This document shows positions 27,278-37,068 of a DNA stretch of 64,000 bases, piece after piece (within the stretch, counting starts at the first letter, position 1; each line of letters opens with the position of its first letter). The stretch covers positions 62,001 to 126,000 of the forward strand of contig NZ_AEUX02000001.1 in assembly GCF_000188015.2 (NCBI RefSeq), given 5' to 3'. A model generated the notes under the pieces. The model saw nothing but the letters and a program-made list of their open reading frames with translations. It had not been told where the DNA came from and did no database searches. A program made the translations under genes and the position numbers. This DNA comes from Streptococcus ictaluri 707-05. Lineage in GTDB: Bacteria; Bacillota; Bacilli; Lactobacillales; Streptococcaceae.

Positions 27278-28982
27278 AAAAGCGATAATGTCTTATAAAT
27301 GGTATGCCGCTTTGTCGCTACTAATGATTACAGTAGTGGTCGCTAGTGCTTTGCTACAACCTCATTATCTGAAAGATATTTTAAAGGCGGTTTTGGAAAA
27401 TGATAAATCTCAAATCACTCAAATTGGGATTGGGCTCTTAGGGATTGCAGGATTTGGCTTATTAGCTGGAACCCTTAATACCATTTTGGCTGCTAAAATT
27501 GCCCAAGGGGTTTCAGCAGATATCCGTGAACAGACCTTTCGAAAAATTCAAAGTTTTTCCTATGCCAATGTTGAGGCCTTCAATGCAGGGAATTTAGTTG
27601 TGAGAATGACTAACGATGTTAATCAAATTCAAAACCTCGTTATGATGATTTTCCAAGTGCTCTTGCGCTTACCCCTTCTGTTTATTGGTGCTTTTTTCAT
27701 GGCGGTCCAAACACTTCCAAAGTTATGGTGGATTTTAGTCTTAATGGTTATCTTGATTATTGTCATTATGGGCTTAGTCATGAGTCAAATGGGTCCACGA
27801 TTTGGGATATTCCAAAAATTGATGGACAAGATTAACCGTATCGCCAAAGAAAACTTACGAGGAGTACGGGTAGTTAAATCCTTTGTGCAAGAAAAAGAAC
27901 AGTATGAGAAGTTCAAGGAAATCTCTAATGAGCTATTAGACTTGAACCTCTTTATTGGTTATGGTTTTTCCTTGATGCAGCCAGCTATGATGTTAGTCTC
28001 TTACATGGCTATTTATTTCTCCATTTATTTGGTTTCAGGAATGGTTAAAACAGAGCCAACGGTTATTGGAAATATTGCTTCATTTATGACTTATATGGGG
28101 CAAATCATCTTTTCAATCATGATGGTTGGTTTTATGGGAATGCAAGCTAGTCGTGCTTTTGTGTCTATTCGTCGTATTAATGAGATCTTAGAGACTGAGC
28201 CAGCCATGAGCTTTGACACCCAAAAGGTGGAAGACCTCAATGGACGACTTGCCTTTGAAGATGTCAGCTTTACTTATCCCGATGATAGCGAAGCAACGCT
28301 CAAGCATATTTCCTTTACGGCTGAGCCAGGTCAAATGATTGGTGTTGTTGGTTCGACGGGTTCTGGGAAATCTACCTTAGCTCAATTGATTCCTCGTTTA
28401 TTTGATCCTCAAGAAGGTCGTATCTTAATTGATGACAGACCGCTTAAGAGCCTTAGTAAAGAAACATTGCGTCAAACGGTCTCTATTGTCCTTCAAAAGG
28501 CAATTCTTTTTTCAGGGACCATTGCAGATAACTTACGTCAAGGCAAATCTTCTGCTGATGAATCGGCTTTAGCAGAGGCAGCTAGAATCGCTCAGGCCCA
28601 TGAGTTTATTGAAAGAATGACAGATGGCTATGAGAGCCAAGTTGAAGAACGTGGAAACAATTTCTCAGGAGGCCAAAAACAACGCTTGTCCATTGCTCGA
28701 GGAATTATCAAAGAACCTAAAATCTTAATTTTAGATGATTCAACCTCTGCTTTAGATGCTAAGTCCGAAAAATTAGTGCAAGAGGCATTGAATAAGGAAT
28801 TGAAAGATACCACTATTATTATGATTGCTCAAAAAATTTCTTCTGTGATTAAGGCAGATAAGATTCTCGTTTTAGATGATGGGCAATTGATTGGACAAGG
28901 GACACATGCTCAATTAGTGGCAACTAATCCAGTCTATCGTGAAATCTACGAGACACAAAAAGGGAAGGAGGAAGACGAATGA
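27270..28982 (+). CDS. ABC exporter half-transporter, degenerate ATPase site subunit
   Basis: The 570-residue protein has an N-terminal six-helix exporter domain (residues 1-310) and an ABC domain (about 325-565): Walker [10 protein letters not shown], signature NFSGGQKQR, Walker [13 protein letters not shown]. The residue after the Walker B Asp is Asp rather than Glu, and the H-loop reads IAQK rather than IAH, so this subunit supplies a non-catalytic composite site. This is the known feature of heterodimeric exporters such as LmrCD, BmrCD and TM287/288. Its stop overlaps the next gene by 4 bases. Confidence 0.93.
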   Translation: MLKKAIMSYKWYAALSLLMITVVVASALLQPHYLKDILKAVLENDKSQITQIGIGLLGIAGFGLLAGTLNTILAAKIAQGVSADIREQTFRKIQSFSYANVEAFNAGNLVVRMTNDVNQIQNLVMMIFQVLLRLPLLFIGAFFMAVQTLPKLWWILVLMVILIIVIMGLVMSQMGPRFGIFQKLMDKINRIAKENLRGVRVVKSFVQEKEQYEKFKEISNELLDLNLFIGYGFSLMQPAMMLVSYMAIYFSIYLVSGMVKTEPTVIGNIASFMTYMGQIIFSIMMVGFMGMQASRAFVSIRRINEILETEPAMSFDTQKVEDLNGRLAFEDVSFTYPDDSEATLKHISFTAEPGQMIGVVGSTGSGKSTLAQLIPRLFDPQEGRILIDDRPLKSLSKETLRQTVSIVLQKAILFSGTIADNLRQGKSSADESALAEAARIAQAHEFIERMTDGYESQVEERGNNFSGGQKQRLSIARGIIKEPKILILDDSTSALDAKSEKLVQEALNKELKDTTIIMIAQKISSVIKADKILVLDDGQLIGQGTHAQLVATNPVYREIYETQKGKEEDE

Positions 28983-30775
28983 AAACCTTACGATTTTTCT
29001 GGTTTTATTTTAAACGTTACAAACTCTCATTTGTCTTTATAGCTCTGGCTATTGTACTAGCTACCTATTTACAAGTTAAGGCACCGGTTTTCTTGGGACA
29101 ATCCTTAGCAGAATTAGGAAAGTGGGTGCAGTCCTACTTCAAGGCCAAACAGGTCAGTCAGATGACGGGGCAAGCTCTTGTAGAACCCTCTATGACTCCT
29201 TTTAAAAGCATCATGTGGAAGTTGCTTTTGACCTATCTTTTTACAGCTCTAGCAAGCCTCATTTACAGTCTGTTGTTTACTCGAATTATTTCTCACTCAA
29301 CGAATCGTATGCGAAAAGGTCTTTTTGGGAAGTTGGAACGCTTAACCGTTGGCTTCTTTGACAGCCATAAGGATGGTGCTATCTTATCTCGCTTTACCAG
29401 TGATTTGGATAATATTCAAAACTCCATGAATCAGTCTTTGATTCAAGTTTTGACCAATATTGCCCTCTACATTGTCCTTGTCTGGATGATGTTTCGTCAG
29501 GATATTCGTCTAGCTTGGGTAACCATGGCTTCAACGCCAGTAGCAATTTTACTTTTGGTTTACATCGTTACAATGGCTCGAAAATACACCACCATTCAAC
29601 AAGAAGAAGTCAGTAGCTTAAATGCTTACATGGACGAAAAAATATCTGGTCAAAAAGCCATCATTGTACAAGGGGTACAAGAAGAAACGATCGATGGTTT
29701 CTTGCAACATAATGAAAAAGTAAGAGCAGCAACTTTCAAAGGACGTCTCTTTTCAGGGCTTCTCTTTCCTGTCATGAATGGGATGAGCTTGATTAACACT
29801 GCCATCGTTATCTTTGTTGGCTCAACCATTGTCTTAAATGACCATTCTATTTCCTCTGCTGTCGGTTTAGGCTTGGTGGTAACCTTTGTTCAGTATTCTC
29901 AACAATATTATCAACCCATCATGCAAATCGCTTCTAGTTGGGGTGAATTGCAGTTAGCTTTTACAGGTGCTAGCCGTATTCAAGAAATGTTTGATGAAAA
30001 AGAAGAAGTGCGTCCGCAAAATGGTAGACGCTTTACAGAGCTTAAGGACAATGTGGCTATTAATCATGTGGACTTCAGTTATGTCCCAGGCAAACAGATT
30101 TTATCAGATGTTTCTATTGTGGCACCTAAAGGCAAAATGATTGCGGTTGTTGGTCCAACAGGTTCTGGGAAAACCACTATTATGAATCTGATTAATCGCT
30201 TCTATGATGTGGATTCAGGATCGATTACCTTTGATGGACACGATATTCGTGACTATGATTTAGATAGTCTCCGCCAAAAAGTCGGCATTGTTCTGCAAGA
30301 ATCGGTCCTATTCTCAGGTACCATCGCAGACAATATCCGCTTTGGCGATAAGAGCATTAGCCAAGAAATGGTAGAAACAGCTGCTAGAACCACTCACATT
30401 CATGACTTTATCATGTCTTTACCAGACGGTTACGAGACCATGGTTTCTGATGATGACAATGTCTTCTCAACAGGACAGAAACAGTTAATCTCTATTGCAC
30501 GTACCCTTTTGACCGATCCAGAAGTACTGATTTTGGATGAAGCGACCTCCAATGTCGATACCGTTACGGAAAGTAAAATTCAAAAGGCTATGGAAGCGAT
30601 AGTGGCTGGACGAACTAGCTTTGTCATTGCTCACAGGCTTAAAACCATTTTGAATGCTGATCAAATTATTGTCCTTAAAGATGGACAAGTCATTGAACGA
30701 GGCAATCACCATGAGTTATTGCAGCAAAAAGGATTTTACTCTGAGCTTTACCATAATCAATTTGTCTTTGATTAA
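28979..30775 (+). CDS. ABC exporter half-transporter, catalytic subunit
   Basis: The 598-residue partner of the preceding protein. The exporter domain covers residues 1-330 with a longer N-terminal loop (residues 40-70). The ABC domain has Walker [10 protein letters not shown], signature FSTGQKQ, Walker [12 protein letters not shown] with the catalytic Glu, and a canonical H-loop VIAHRL. The signature is slightly off consensus (STGQ), again as in heterodimeric exporters where the two sites are unequal. The start overlaps the upstream stop (ATGA). Likely a drug or lipid-like compound exporter under MarR control. Confidence 0.93.
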   Translation: MKTLRFFWFYFKRYKLSFVFIALAIVLATYLQVKAPVFLGQSLAELGKWVQSYFKAKQVSQMTGQALVEPSMTPFKSIMWKLLLTYLFTALASLIYSLLFTRIISHSTNRMRKGLFGKLERLTVGFFDSHKDGAILSRFTSDLDNIQNSMNQSLIQVLTNIALYIVLVWMMFRQDIRLAWVTMASTPVAILLLVYIVTMARKYTTIQQEEVSSLNAYMDEKISGQKAIIVQGVQEETIDGFLQHNEKVRAATFKGRLFSGLLFPVMNGMSLINTAIVIFVGSTIVLNDHSISSAVGLGLVVTFVQYSQQYYQPIMQIASSWGELQLAFTGASRIQEMFDEKEEVRPQNGRRFTELKDNVAINHVDFSYVPGKQILSDVSIVAPKGKMIAVVGPTGSGKTTIMNLINRFYDVDSGSITFDGHDIRDYDLDSLRQKVGIVLQESVLFSGTIADNIRFGDKSISQEMVETAARTTHIHDFIMSLPDGYETMVSDDDNVFSTGQKQLISIARTLLTDPEVLILDEATSNVDTVTESKIQKAMEAIVAGRTSFVIAHRLKTILNADQIIVLKDGQVIERGNHHELLQQKGFYSELYHNQFVFD

Positions 30776-30779
30776 TGAA

Positions 30780-30818
30780 AAAACCAAAACCAGCTTTTTC
30801 TGGTCTTGGTTTTTTGTT
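30780..30818. terminator. Terminator after the ABC exporter operon
   Basis: AAAACCAA..CCAG pairs with CTGG..TTGGTTTTTT around a T-rich loop; it also faces the convergent PAS gene. Confidence 0.75.
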
Positions 30819-30834
30819 TTGTTTAGGCTAATGA

Positions 30835-31335
30835 TTAGTGAGAAGATGCCCTTGAGACGGCGTCAGCTTCAGCAGCTAATGTTGGACTAGCACTCCCGCC
30901 GGCATCAGATGCCCCCGAGGTGGCATCAACAGCATGGACAGGCATAAGAGGATTGATTTTGCCACCGGCTAAATGCTGACCAGTTTCTTTAAGGTACCAG
31001 TCAAGCCACGGCTTAAAGTTGAAGACAATTTCATTGATACCAGCATAAGAGCCATCTGGATAATACATGGCTTGGTAATTGTGGGTATTAATAACCTCAG
31101 CAGGTGAGCCTGGTACAATGGTTCTCACGTACTCTTGATTGCCATTTCTCAAGGTACCAATCACCCATTCCACATTTTTCATACGAGCAGGTAGAAGAGA
31201 ACCGTTAACGGTTGACATGCGGTTACCCACTTGAGCAGGTACTCGCTTAGCATACATGGTTTCAGGATCTTGATGGGCATTGTTATAATATAGAAATTGA
31301 TTGTTATCGTCAGCAAAAGTCAACTCAAAAGGCAT
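30835..31335 (-). CDS. PAS-domain protein (DUF438-type C-terminal domain)
   Basis: The 166-residue protein starts MPFELTFADDNNQFLYYNN, which matches the head of the PAS domain found at the end of DUF438 proteins (a flavin- or haem-associated sensor fold), and ends the domain near residue 125 (EIVFNFKPWLDWYL). The last 30 residues are Ala/Ser/Gly-rich and low in complexity (TSGASDAGGSASPTLAAEAD). It follows the flavin reductase gene by only 5 bases, so it is likely the third member of that operon and may bind or sense its flavin product. Function unknown. Confidence 0.7.
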   Translation of the reverse strand: MPFELTFADDNNQFLYYNNAHQDPETMYAKRVPAQVGNRMSTVNGSLLPARMKNVEWVIGTLRNGNQEYVRTIVPGSPAEVINTHNYQAMYYPDGSYAGINEIVFNFKPWLDWYLKETGQHLAGGKINPLMPVHAVDATSGASDAGGSASPTLAAEADAVSRASSH

Positions 31336-31340
31336 GGCTT

Positions 31341-32078
31341 TTAAAAAATGTTGATCTGGTCAACGGTTAAAAGACCATTGTCTAACTTGACATAGGTGTT
31401 TCCTTCAACTGCATTGACGAGTTTAGAAGCTTTTTCTAGCCATTCAGGATCATCGGGATCAACTTCTGTAATGGTTGTTGCGATAGGTTTTCCGGCATCT
31501 AAGTCTTCAGGTGCAATAGGTTTTGGAACTTTCAAGGTTGATACAACTCCTACGTATTTGATGAAATTATCAAGGCAAAGCTCAAGGAATTTAACTGTAC
31601 CTTCGTTGATAATATTACCTTTATCGTCAAAGGCTTCTTTGGCCTTGCCTAAGAGAAATTCATTGCCAGGTAAGGTGTAGGCGTTGACGCCTGGTGCATC
31701 AAGAATTTTGCGCAAGTGTACTTGAGCACGAGACGTTCCTTGATCGTAGTATGAGGCTCCAACAATCATAACTGGTTTATTTTCAAGAGGATGTAAGTTA
31801 AAGGACATCCACTCTAAAGCGTTTTTTAGAGCAGGTGTGATGGTGTGATTATGCTCTGGTGTGGCAATGATAACCCCATCTGCACGTGTAATCTTATTAT
31901 ATAAGTATTGAACAGCAAAGGAGTTTGATTGGTCATTGTCCTGATTAAACATGGGAATGTCTTTGATTTCTAAAAGTTCTAGCTCGAACTTGAGTTTAAA
32001 CTGTCGACGAATAAACTCTAATAGCATACGGTTATATGATTTTTCGGCGTTTGAGCCGACGATCCCAACAAATTTCAT
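31341..32078 (-). CDS. NADPH-dependent FMN reductase-family protein (1)
   Basis: Flavodoxin-fold reductase. The start at 32078 is chosen since AAGGA lies six bases upstream; in-frame ATG 32084 abuts the ribosome site. The 245-residue protein begins MKFVGIVGSNAEKSYNRMLL, the FMN-phosphate loop of the family, with the later signature TPEHNHTITPALKNALEWMS. The C-terminus is extended by about 50 residues relative to its neighbour. It is paralogous to the protein encoded at 32102-32710 and likely arose by tandem duplication. Confidence 0.85.
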   Translation of the reverse strand: MKFVGIVGSNAEKSYNRMLLEFIRRQFKLKFELELLEIKDIPMFNQDNDQSNSFAVQYLYNKITRADGVIIATPEHNHTITPALKNALEWMSFNLHPLENKPVMIVGASYYDQGTSRAQVHLRKILDAPGVNAYTLPGNEFLLGKAKEAFDDKGNIINEGTVKFLELCLDNFIKYVGVVSTLKVPKPIAPEDLDAGKPIATTITEVDPDDPEWLEKASKLVNAVEGNTYVKLDNGLLTVDQINIF

Positions 32079-32101
32079 ACTCATTCCTTCTTTCTCTTGT
32101 T

Positions 32102-32710
32102 TTACAAGTTTTCCCAATCAAAGTCTTCGGCGTCTTTTCGTAAAAGCGCTTGTGCATTGGATAGTTTCCCTGCAATCTTAACAAAGATACGGAAATCATC
32201 AAAAATAGCATCTAACTTTTTAATGGTGTCTAAGTCAAAGAGATTACCCTTGTCATCAAAAGCTTGCAAGGAATGAGAAAGGAGAAATTCATCTGGTAAG
32301 ACGGTTGCTTTTAATTCAGGGGCATTGAGAATCTGACGCAGCTGTAGCTGAGCACGAGAAGAGCCAAGTGTACCATAAGAAGCGTCAGTAATCATAACGG
32401 GCTTGTTAAAGAGAGGGAAAATGCCATAAGATAGCCAAGCTAAGGCATTCATCAAAACAGCTGGAATAGAGTGATCGTATTCTGGCGTGCTAATAATGAC
32501 GCCATCAGATGCTTCGATTTTACTGGCTAAACGTTTCACGCTTTCAGGAAGTTCTTTGCTTGCAGGTTTGTTAAACATAGGAAGATCAGCAATCTCCACA
32601 AGTTCTATGCTTGCTTTATCTGAAAAGTGATGCGCCATATATTGAAGAAGCTTACGATTAGTAGAACGGCTAGCATTGGTGCCGACAAGACCAATAAGTT
32701 TCATTTCCAT
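32102..32710 (-). CDS. NADPH-dependent FMN reductase-family protein (2)
   Basis: First gene of the operon. ATG 32710 has GAGGA upstream and gives 202 residues: MEMKLIGLVGTNASRSTNRKL is the flavin-phosphate loop and TPEYDHSIPAVLMNALAWLS the second conserved segment. Members reduce FMN, azo dyes or quinones. A near-consensus catabolite-repression site lies about 50 bases upstream, so expression may follow carbon source. The downstream gene begins 23 bases after its stop. Confidence 0.85.
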   Translation of the reverse strand: MEMKLIGLVGTNASRSTNRKLLQYMAHHFSDKASIELVEIADLPMFNKPASKELPESVKRLASKIEASDGVIISTPEYDHSIPAVLMNALAWLSYGIFPLFNKPVMITDASYGTLGSSRAQLQLRQILNAPELKATVLPDEFLLSHSLQAFDDKGNLFDLDTIKKLDAIFDDFRIFVKIAGKLSNAQALLRKDAEDFDWENL

Positions 32711-32759
32711 AAAAATCCTCATTTCTGAAATAGTCAATCTATTTCATTTAATACGTTTA

Positions 32760-32773
32760 TGATAACGCTTTCT
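32760..32773. promoter_or_regulatory. Candidate CcpA-binding cre site
   Basis: TGATAACGCTTTCT differs from the cre consensus TGWAARCGYTWNCW at one position and lies upstream of the flavin reductase operon (minus strand), and 145 bases upstream of queH on the other side. Confidence 0.5.
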
Positions 32774-32917
32774 AAAATAAAAATCAATTCTTTTTTAAGA
32801 TAATAACAATTAAGCTAGCTTAATTTAATATGATTTTAAGAACTGTTATAGTATACGTGTCGGGCATGGTAAAGGATATGATATAATAATAGGAAACTTA
32901 CTGAGGAAAAGAAAAAC

Positions 32918-33685
32918 ATGATTGACTTACAAGAGATTCTGTCTAAAATGAATCCTAATCAAAAAATAAACTATGATCGCGTCATGCAAGAAATGACTAA
33001 GTCTTGGGCTAAAGAAGCAGTGAGACCTCGCATTTTAATGCACGTTTGCTGTGCGCCCTGCTCTACCTACACGCTAGAATACCTGACAGAATTTGCCGAT
33101 ATTACCGTCTATTTTGCCAATTCTAATATTCACCCCAAAGCTGAGTATCACCGTAGGTCCTATGTGACCCAACAGTTTATTTCAGACTTTAATGCTAAGA
33201 CAGGGCAGTCCGTTTCCTTTATTGAAGCGGACTATGTGCCTAACGAATACAAACAACTGGTTCGAGGCTTGGAAGAAGAACCAGAAGGAGGCGACCGCTG
33301 TCGGGTTTGCTTTGATTATCGATTGGACAAGACTGCTCAAAAAGCCGTGGAGCTTGGCTTTGACTACTTTGCCAGTGCCTTGACCATTAATCCCCACAAA
33401 AACTCGAAAATTATCAACGATGTAGGGATTGATGTGCAAAAGGTTTACACTACTAAATACCTCCCAAGTGATTTTAAGAAAAATAATGGCTATCGACGTT
33501 CTGTTGAGATGTGTGAAGAATACGATGTCTATCGTCAGTGCTATTGTGGCTGTGTCTATGCTGCCAAAATACAGGGAGTGGATCTCGTACAAGTCAACAA
33601 AGAAGCCAGGCAATTTCTGCAAGATAAGACCTTAAATCAAGATTTTCCTCAGATTCTCTTCACTTATCAGGGGAAAGAAATTTAA
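32918..33685 (+). CDS. queH: Epoxyqueuosine reductase QueH
   Basis: Performs the last step of queuosine synthesis, reducing epoxyqueuosine in tRNA, and replaces the cobalamin enzyme QueG in many bacteria. The 255-residue protein has the Cys motifs of the family: HVCCAPCSTYTLEYL, DRCRVCFDYRL and QCYCGCVYA, which hold an iron-sulfur cluster and a metal site. Also ASALTINPHKNSKIIN. TATAAT at about 32885 serves as -10. It acts on the product of tgt (11862). Confidence 0.95.
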   Translation: MIDLQEILSKMNPNQKINYDRVMQEMTKSWAKEAVRPRILMHVCCAPCSTYTLEYLTEFADITVYFANSNIHPKAEYHRRSYVTQQFISDFNAKTGQSVSFIEADYVPNEYKQLVRGLEEEPEGGDRCRVCFDYRLDKTAQKAVELGFDYFASALTINPHKNSKIINDVGIDVQKVYTTKYLPSDFKKNNGYRRSVEMCEEYDVYRQCYCGCVYAAKIQGVDLVQVNKEARQFLQDKTLNQDFPQILFTYQGKEI

Positions 33686-33811
33686 AAAATTGCTAGCCAA
33701 GCAAGGTATTTCTTGGGCATAGCCTCTTTTTGCTATTCAGTTACGAATAGTCTATAATAAGAAGACTAAAAAAGAAAAAGGAAATGAGCAGACTAGCTCA
33801 GGAGAAGACAA

Positions 33812-34258
33812 ATGTCAAAGATTCGTGGATTTGAACTTATTTCAACACTGACTGATACTAATTTATTGCCAAAGCGTGAAACTAGTCATGCTGCGGGCTA
33901 CGACTTGAAAGTCGCTCAAAAAACAACAATTGAACCTGGTCAGATTGCCTTGGTACCAACCGGGGTGAAAGCTTACATGCAAGATGGTGAGGTTTTGTAC
34001 TTATATGATCGCTCCTCAAACCCTCGTAAAAAAGGATTGGTATTGATTAACTCTGTTGGAGTTATTGATGGTGACTATTATGGAAATGAAGCCAATGAAG
34101 GTCATATTTTTGCACAAATGAAGAATGTGACAGATCAAACCGTGGTGTTAGAAGTCGGAGAACGCATTGTACAGGGTGTCTTTATGCCCTTTTTAGTGGC
34201 AGACGGTGACCAAGCAGATGGTGTCCGTACAGGTGGCTTTGGTTCGACAGGACAGTAA
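33812..34258 (+). CDS. dut: dUTP diphosphatase
   Basis: Hydrolyses dUTP to keep uracil out of DNA. The 148-residue protein carries the trimeric dUTPase motifs: AGYDLKVA (I), DRSSNPRKKGLVL (II), SVGVIDGDYYGN (III), GERIVQGVF (IV), and the C-terminal P-loop-like RTGGFGSTGQ (V). AGGAG precedes ATG 33812. Probably transcribed with radA, 80 bases downstream. The substrate-selecting Tyr of the motif III region is present in DYYGN. Confidence 0.93.
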   Translation: MSKIRGFELISTLTDTNLLPKRETSHAAGYDLKVAQKTTIEPGQIALVPTGVKAYMQDGEVLYLYDRSSNPRKKGLVLINSVGVIDGDYYGNEANEGHIFAQMKNVTDQTVVLEVGERIVQGVFMPFLVADGDQADGVRTGGFGSTGQ

Positions 34259-34338
34259 AGCGATTTAACAAAAATGCTTATGACAGCAGGCCTATTCTTT
34301 ACGAATGGGTTTGTCTTGTCTAGGGGAGGGAGATTACT

Positions 34339-35700
34339 ATGGCTAAGAAGAAAGCAACCTTTATTTGTCAAGAATGTGGCTACCAGTCACCAAAATACCT
34401 AGGACGTTGCCCTAACTGTTCGGCTTGGTCCTCTTTTGTTGAAGAAGTCGCCGTTAAAGAAGTTAAAAATGCGCGTGTGAGTTTGACGGGAGAAAAAAGT
34501 CGCCCCATCAAATTAAAAGATGTGGACAATGTTAGTTATCATCGAACTCAGACGGATATGGCTGAATTTAACCGAGTTCTGGGTGGCGGTGTTGTCCCAG
34601 GTAGCCTTATTTTGATAGGTGGAGACCCAGGGATTGGTAAGTCAACCCTACTTTTACAAGTATCAACCCAGTTGGCTAACAAGGGGACGGTTTTATATGT
34701 TTCAGGAGAAGAATCTGCCGAGCAAATCAAACTGCGTAGTGAGCGCTTGGGAAATATTGATAATGAATTCTATCTGTATGCCGAAACCAATATGCAAGAA
34801 ATCCGAGTAGAGATTGAAAAACTAGCTCCAGATTTTTTGATTATTGACTCTATTCAGACGATTATGAGTCCAGATATTACAGGGGTGCAAGGTTCAGTCA
34901 GTCAAGTTCGTGAAGTGACTGCAGAATTGATGCAGCTGGCAAAAACCAACAATATTGCTACCTTTATCGTGGGTCACGTTACTAAAGAAGGTACCCTGGC
35001 AGGTCCTCGTATGCTGGAACACATGGTGGACACGGTTCTTTATTTTGAAGGTGAGCGTCACCATACCTTTCGTATTTTAAGAGCGGTCAAAAACCGCTTT
35101 GGCTCGACCAATGAAATTGGAATATTTGAAATGCAATCTGGCGGCTTGGTAGAGGTCTTAAATCCTAGTCAAGTCTTTTTAGAGGAACGCTTAGATGGGG
35201 CAACAGGATCGGCTGTCGTTGTGACGATGGAGGGCAGTCGTCCTATTTTAGCAGAGGTGCAATCTTTAGTGACACCAACAGTTTTTGGCAATGCCAGACG
35301 CACGACAACAGGCTTGGATTTTAATCGGGTCAGTTTAATTATGGCGGTGCTTGAAAAGCGCTGTGGCTTACTCTTACAAAATCAAGATGCCTACTTAAAA
35401 TCAGCAGGAGGCGTTAAGTTAGATGAGCCTGCTATTGATTTGGCTGTGGCTGTGGCCATTGCGTCAAGTTATAAAGAAAAGCCAACTAGCCCTCAAGAAG
35501 CCTTCTTAGGTGAAATAGGTTTGACAGGTGAAATCAGGCGAGTGACACGTATTGAACAGCGGATTAATGAAGCAGCCAAACTTGGATTCACCAAGATTTA
35601 TGCCCCTAAAAATGCCTTACAAGGCATTGATATCCCTCAGGGTATTGAGGTTGTCGGAGTGACTACGGTTGGTCAGGTTTTAAAAGCTGTTTTTAGCTAA
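34339..35700 (+). CDS. radA: DNA repair protein RadA
   Basis: RecA-like ATPase that promotes branch migration in recombination and, in streptococci, transformation. The 453-residue protein has the N-terminal zinc finger ([18 protein letters not shown]), Walker [14 protein letters not shown], the diagnostic KNRFG motif ([11 protein letters not shown]), and a C-terminal Lon-like domain (about 270-453, [29 protein letters not shown]). GGGGAGGG precedes ATG 34339. The order dut-radA-carbonic anhydrase is conserved in streptococci. Confidence 0.96.
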   Translation: MAKKKATFICQECGYQSPKYLGRCPNCSAWSSFVEEVAVKEVKNARVSLTGEKSRPIKLKDVDNVSYHRTQTDMAEFNRVLGGGVVPGSLILIGGDPGIGKSTLLLQVSTQLANKGTVLYVSGEESAEQIKLRSERLGNIDNEFYLYAETNMQEIRVEIEKLAPDFLIIDSIQTIMSPDITGVQGSVSQVREVTAELMQLAKTNNIATFIVGHVTKEGTLAGPRMLEHMVDTVLYFEGERHHTFRILRAVKNRFGSTNEIGIFEMQSGGLVEVLNPSQVFLEERLDGATGSAVVVTMEGSRPILAEVQSLVTPTVFGNARRTTTGLDFNRVSLIMAVLEKRCGLLLQNQDAYLKSAGGVKLDEPAIDLAVAVAIASSYKEKPTSPQEAFLGEIGLTGEIRRVTRIEQRINEAAKLGFTKIYAPKNALQGIDIPQGIEVVGVTTVGQVLKAVFS

Positions 35701-35923
35701 ATAAATATACCATTCTTTTACTAATGAGATAAAATAGGTGTCATAGCAAATGAGAGGTCTACTCTAGGAGTCATTACTTGGAGTGGCCTTTTTTGAATAC
35801 TTTTGTCACACAATTTCCCGAACATTGCATTCAAAATAGGCAAATTCTTAGACAGCAAACTAGCTTCATGATAAGATAAGACACAGTTAAACAGAATCTT
35901 TTAAGAAGATGAAGGAGAAACGA

Positions 35924-36424
35924 ATGTCTTATTTTGAACATTTTATGGCTGCCAATCAGGCTTATGTGGCCTTGCATGGGACAGCTCATCTGCCCTTAAA
36001 ACCCAAGACTAAAGTAGCGATTGTCACTTGTATGGATTCGCGCTTACACGTGGCACAGGCGCTTGGCCTTGCTTTGGGGGATGCTCATATTTTAAGGAAT
36101 GCTGGCGGACGTGTCACCGAAGACATGATTAGATCTTTAGTTATCTCCCAACAACAAATGGGAACGCGAGAGATTGTGGTTCTTCACCATACAGATTGTG
36201 GTGCGCAGACTTTTACTAATGAAGGCTTTGCCAAGCATATTCATGATCACTTAGGCGTTGATGTTACAGGACAAGATTTCCTTCCTTTTCAAGACGTGGA
36301 AGACAGTGTCCGAGAGGATATGGCTAAGCTAAGAGCCTCCTCTCTAATTCCTGATGATGTCATTATTAACGGTGCCGTCTACGATGTGGATACTGGAAAG
36401 ATGACACAAGTCTTTGAAAAATAG
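35924..36424 (+). CDS. Beta-class carbonic anhydrase
   Basis: Interconverts CO2 and bicarbonate. The 166-residue protein has the zinc and catalytic residues CMDSR (Cys, Asp, Arg) and HHTDCG (His, Cys). Start ATG 35924 is preferred over 35909 because GAAGGAG at 35911-35917 lies directly upstream. Short beta-CAs of this kind are common in streptococci. A terminator-like hairpin precedes it at about 35758-35797. Confidence 0.92.
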   Translation: MSYFEHFMAANQAYVALHGTAHLPLKPKTKVAIVTCMDSRLHVAQALGLALGDAHILRNAGGRVTEDMIRSLVISQQQMGTREIVVLHHTDCGAQTFTNEGFAKHIHDHLGVDVTGQDFLPFQDVEDSVREDMAKLRASSLIPDDVIINGAVYDVDTGKMTQVFEK

Positions 36425-36483
36425 CATATTAGTCAAAAGGGACGAGAGGGGTTCCTTTTTTTATCGTTTTAGAATGTGATTAA

Positions 36484-36551
36484 GACCACTTATTGCTAAA
36501 AAATGACCACTTACTGGAAAAGCCTTGTTTTGAATGAGATGCTTGCTATAA
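36484..36551 (+). promoter_or_regulatory. LytTR-type direct repeats upstream of a sigma-A promoter
   Basis: GACCACTTA occurs at 36484-36492 and again at 36505-36513, a period of 21 bases (two helical turns), the layout LytTR regulators recognise. The promoter follows: TTGTTT (about 36525), about 16 bases, TATAAT (about 36546-36551). The gene served encodes a LytTR protein, so autoregulation is likely. Confidence 0.6.
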
Positions 36552-36617
36552 TAGAGTTAAGAACTGAAGGGTTAAGAAAGCAATAGCTGCCTGAGTGATA
36601 AAGGAAAGGAGAAGACG

Positions 36618-37064
36618 ATGAAAGTTAGGCTTGACTTGGATGATAGCTACCAAGATGTTGAAGTCATCATAAAAACCTCTCACGTAACTGACCGAGTGAG
36701 ACAAATCCAAGAAATGCTTCTCCAATTAGAAAAATCACCATTATCCTTTTATAAAGGAACGAGTGAATATTTTATTAAACTGGAGGAAATCCTCTTTTTT
36801 GAAACAAACTCTCCTAAGCTATTTGCTCATACTAAAGATGAGGCCTACGAGGTAAAGTTGAAACTTTATGAACTGGAAAGCTATTTACCCAACTATTTTT
36901 GTCGAGTAGCAAAAGCTACAATTGTCAATACACGTTCGATTTATGCTTTAGAACGTTCCTTCTCAGGGACTAGTACCATTCAGTTTTATAAAACACACAA
37001 AAAAGTTCATGTGTCACGACACTACTATCATGTTTTAAAAGAGACACTTAGAGAGGTAAAGTAA
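36618..37064 (+). CDS. LytTR-family DNA-binding regulator
   Basis: The 148-residue protein has a short N-terminal region (1-50) and a C-terminal LytTR domain: YFIKLEEILFFETNSPKLFAH, then YLPNYFCRVAKATIVNTRSI, and a basic end HKKVHVSRHYYHVLKE. There is no receiver domain, so it belongs to the LytTR regulators that pair with a membrane protein instead of a histidine kinase. The downstream membrane gene starts 4 bases after its stop. AAAGGAG precedes ATG 36618. Confidence 0.9.
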   Translation: MKVRLDLDDSYQDVEVIIKTSHVTDRVRQIQEMLLQLEKSPLSFYKGTSEYFIKLEEILFFETNSPKLFAHTKDEAYEVKLKLYELESYLPNYFCRVAKATIVNTRSIYALERSFSGTSTIQFYKTHKKVHVSRHYYHVLKETLREVK

Positions 37065-37068
37065 TAAG

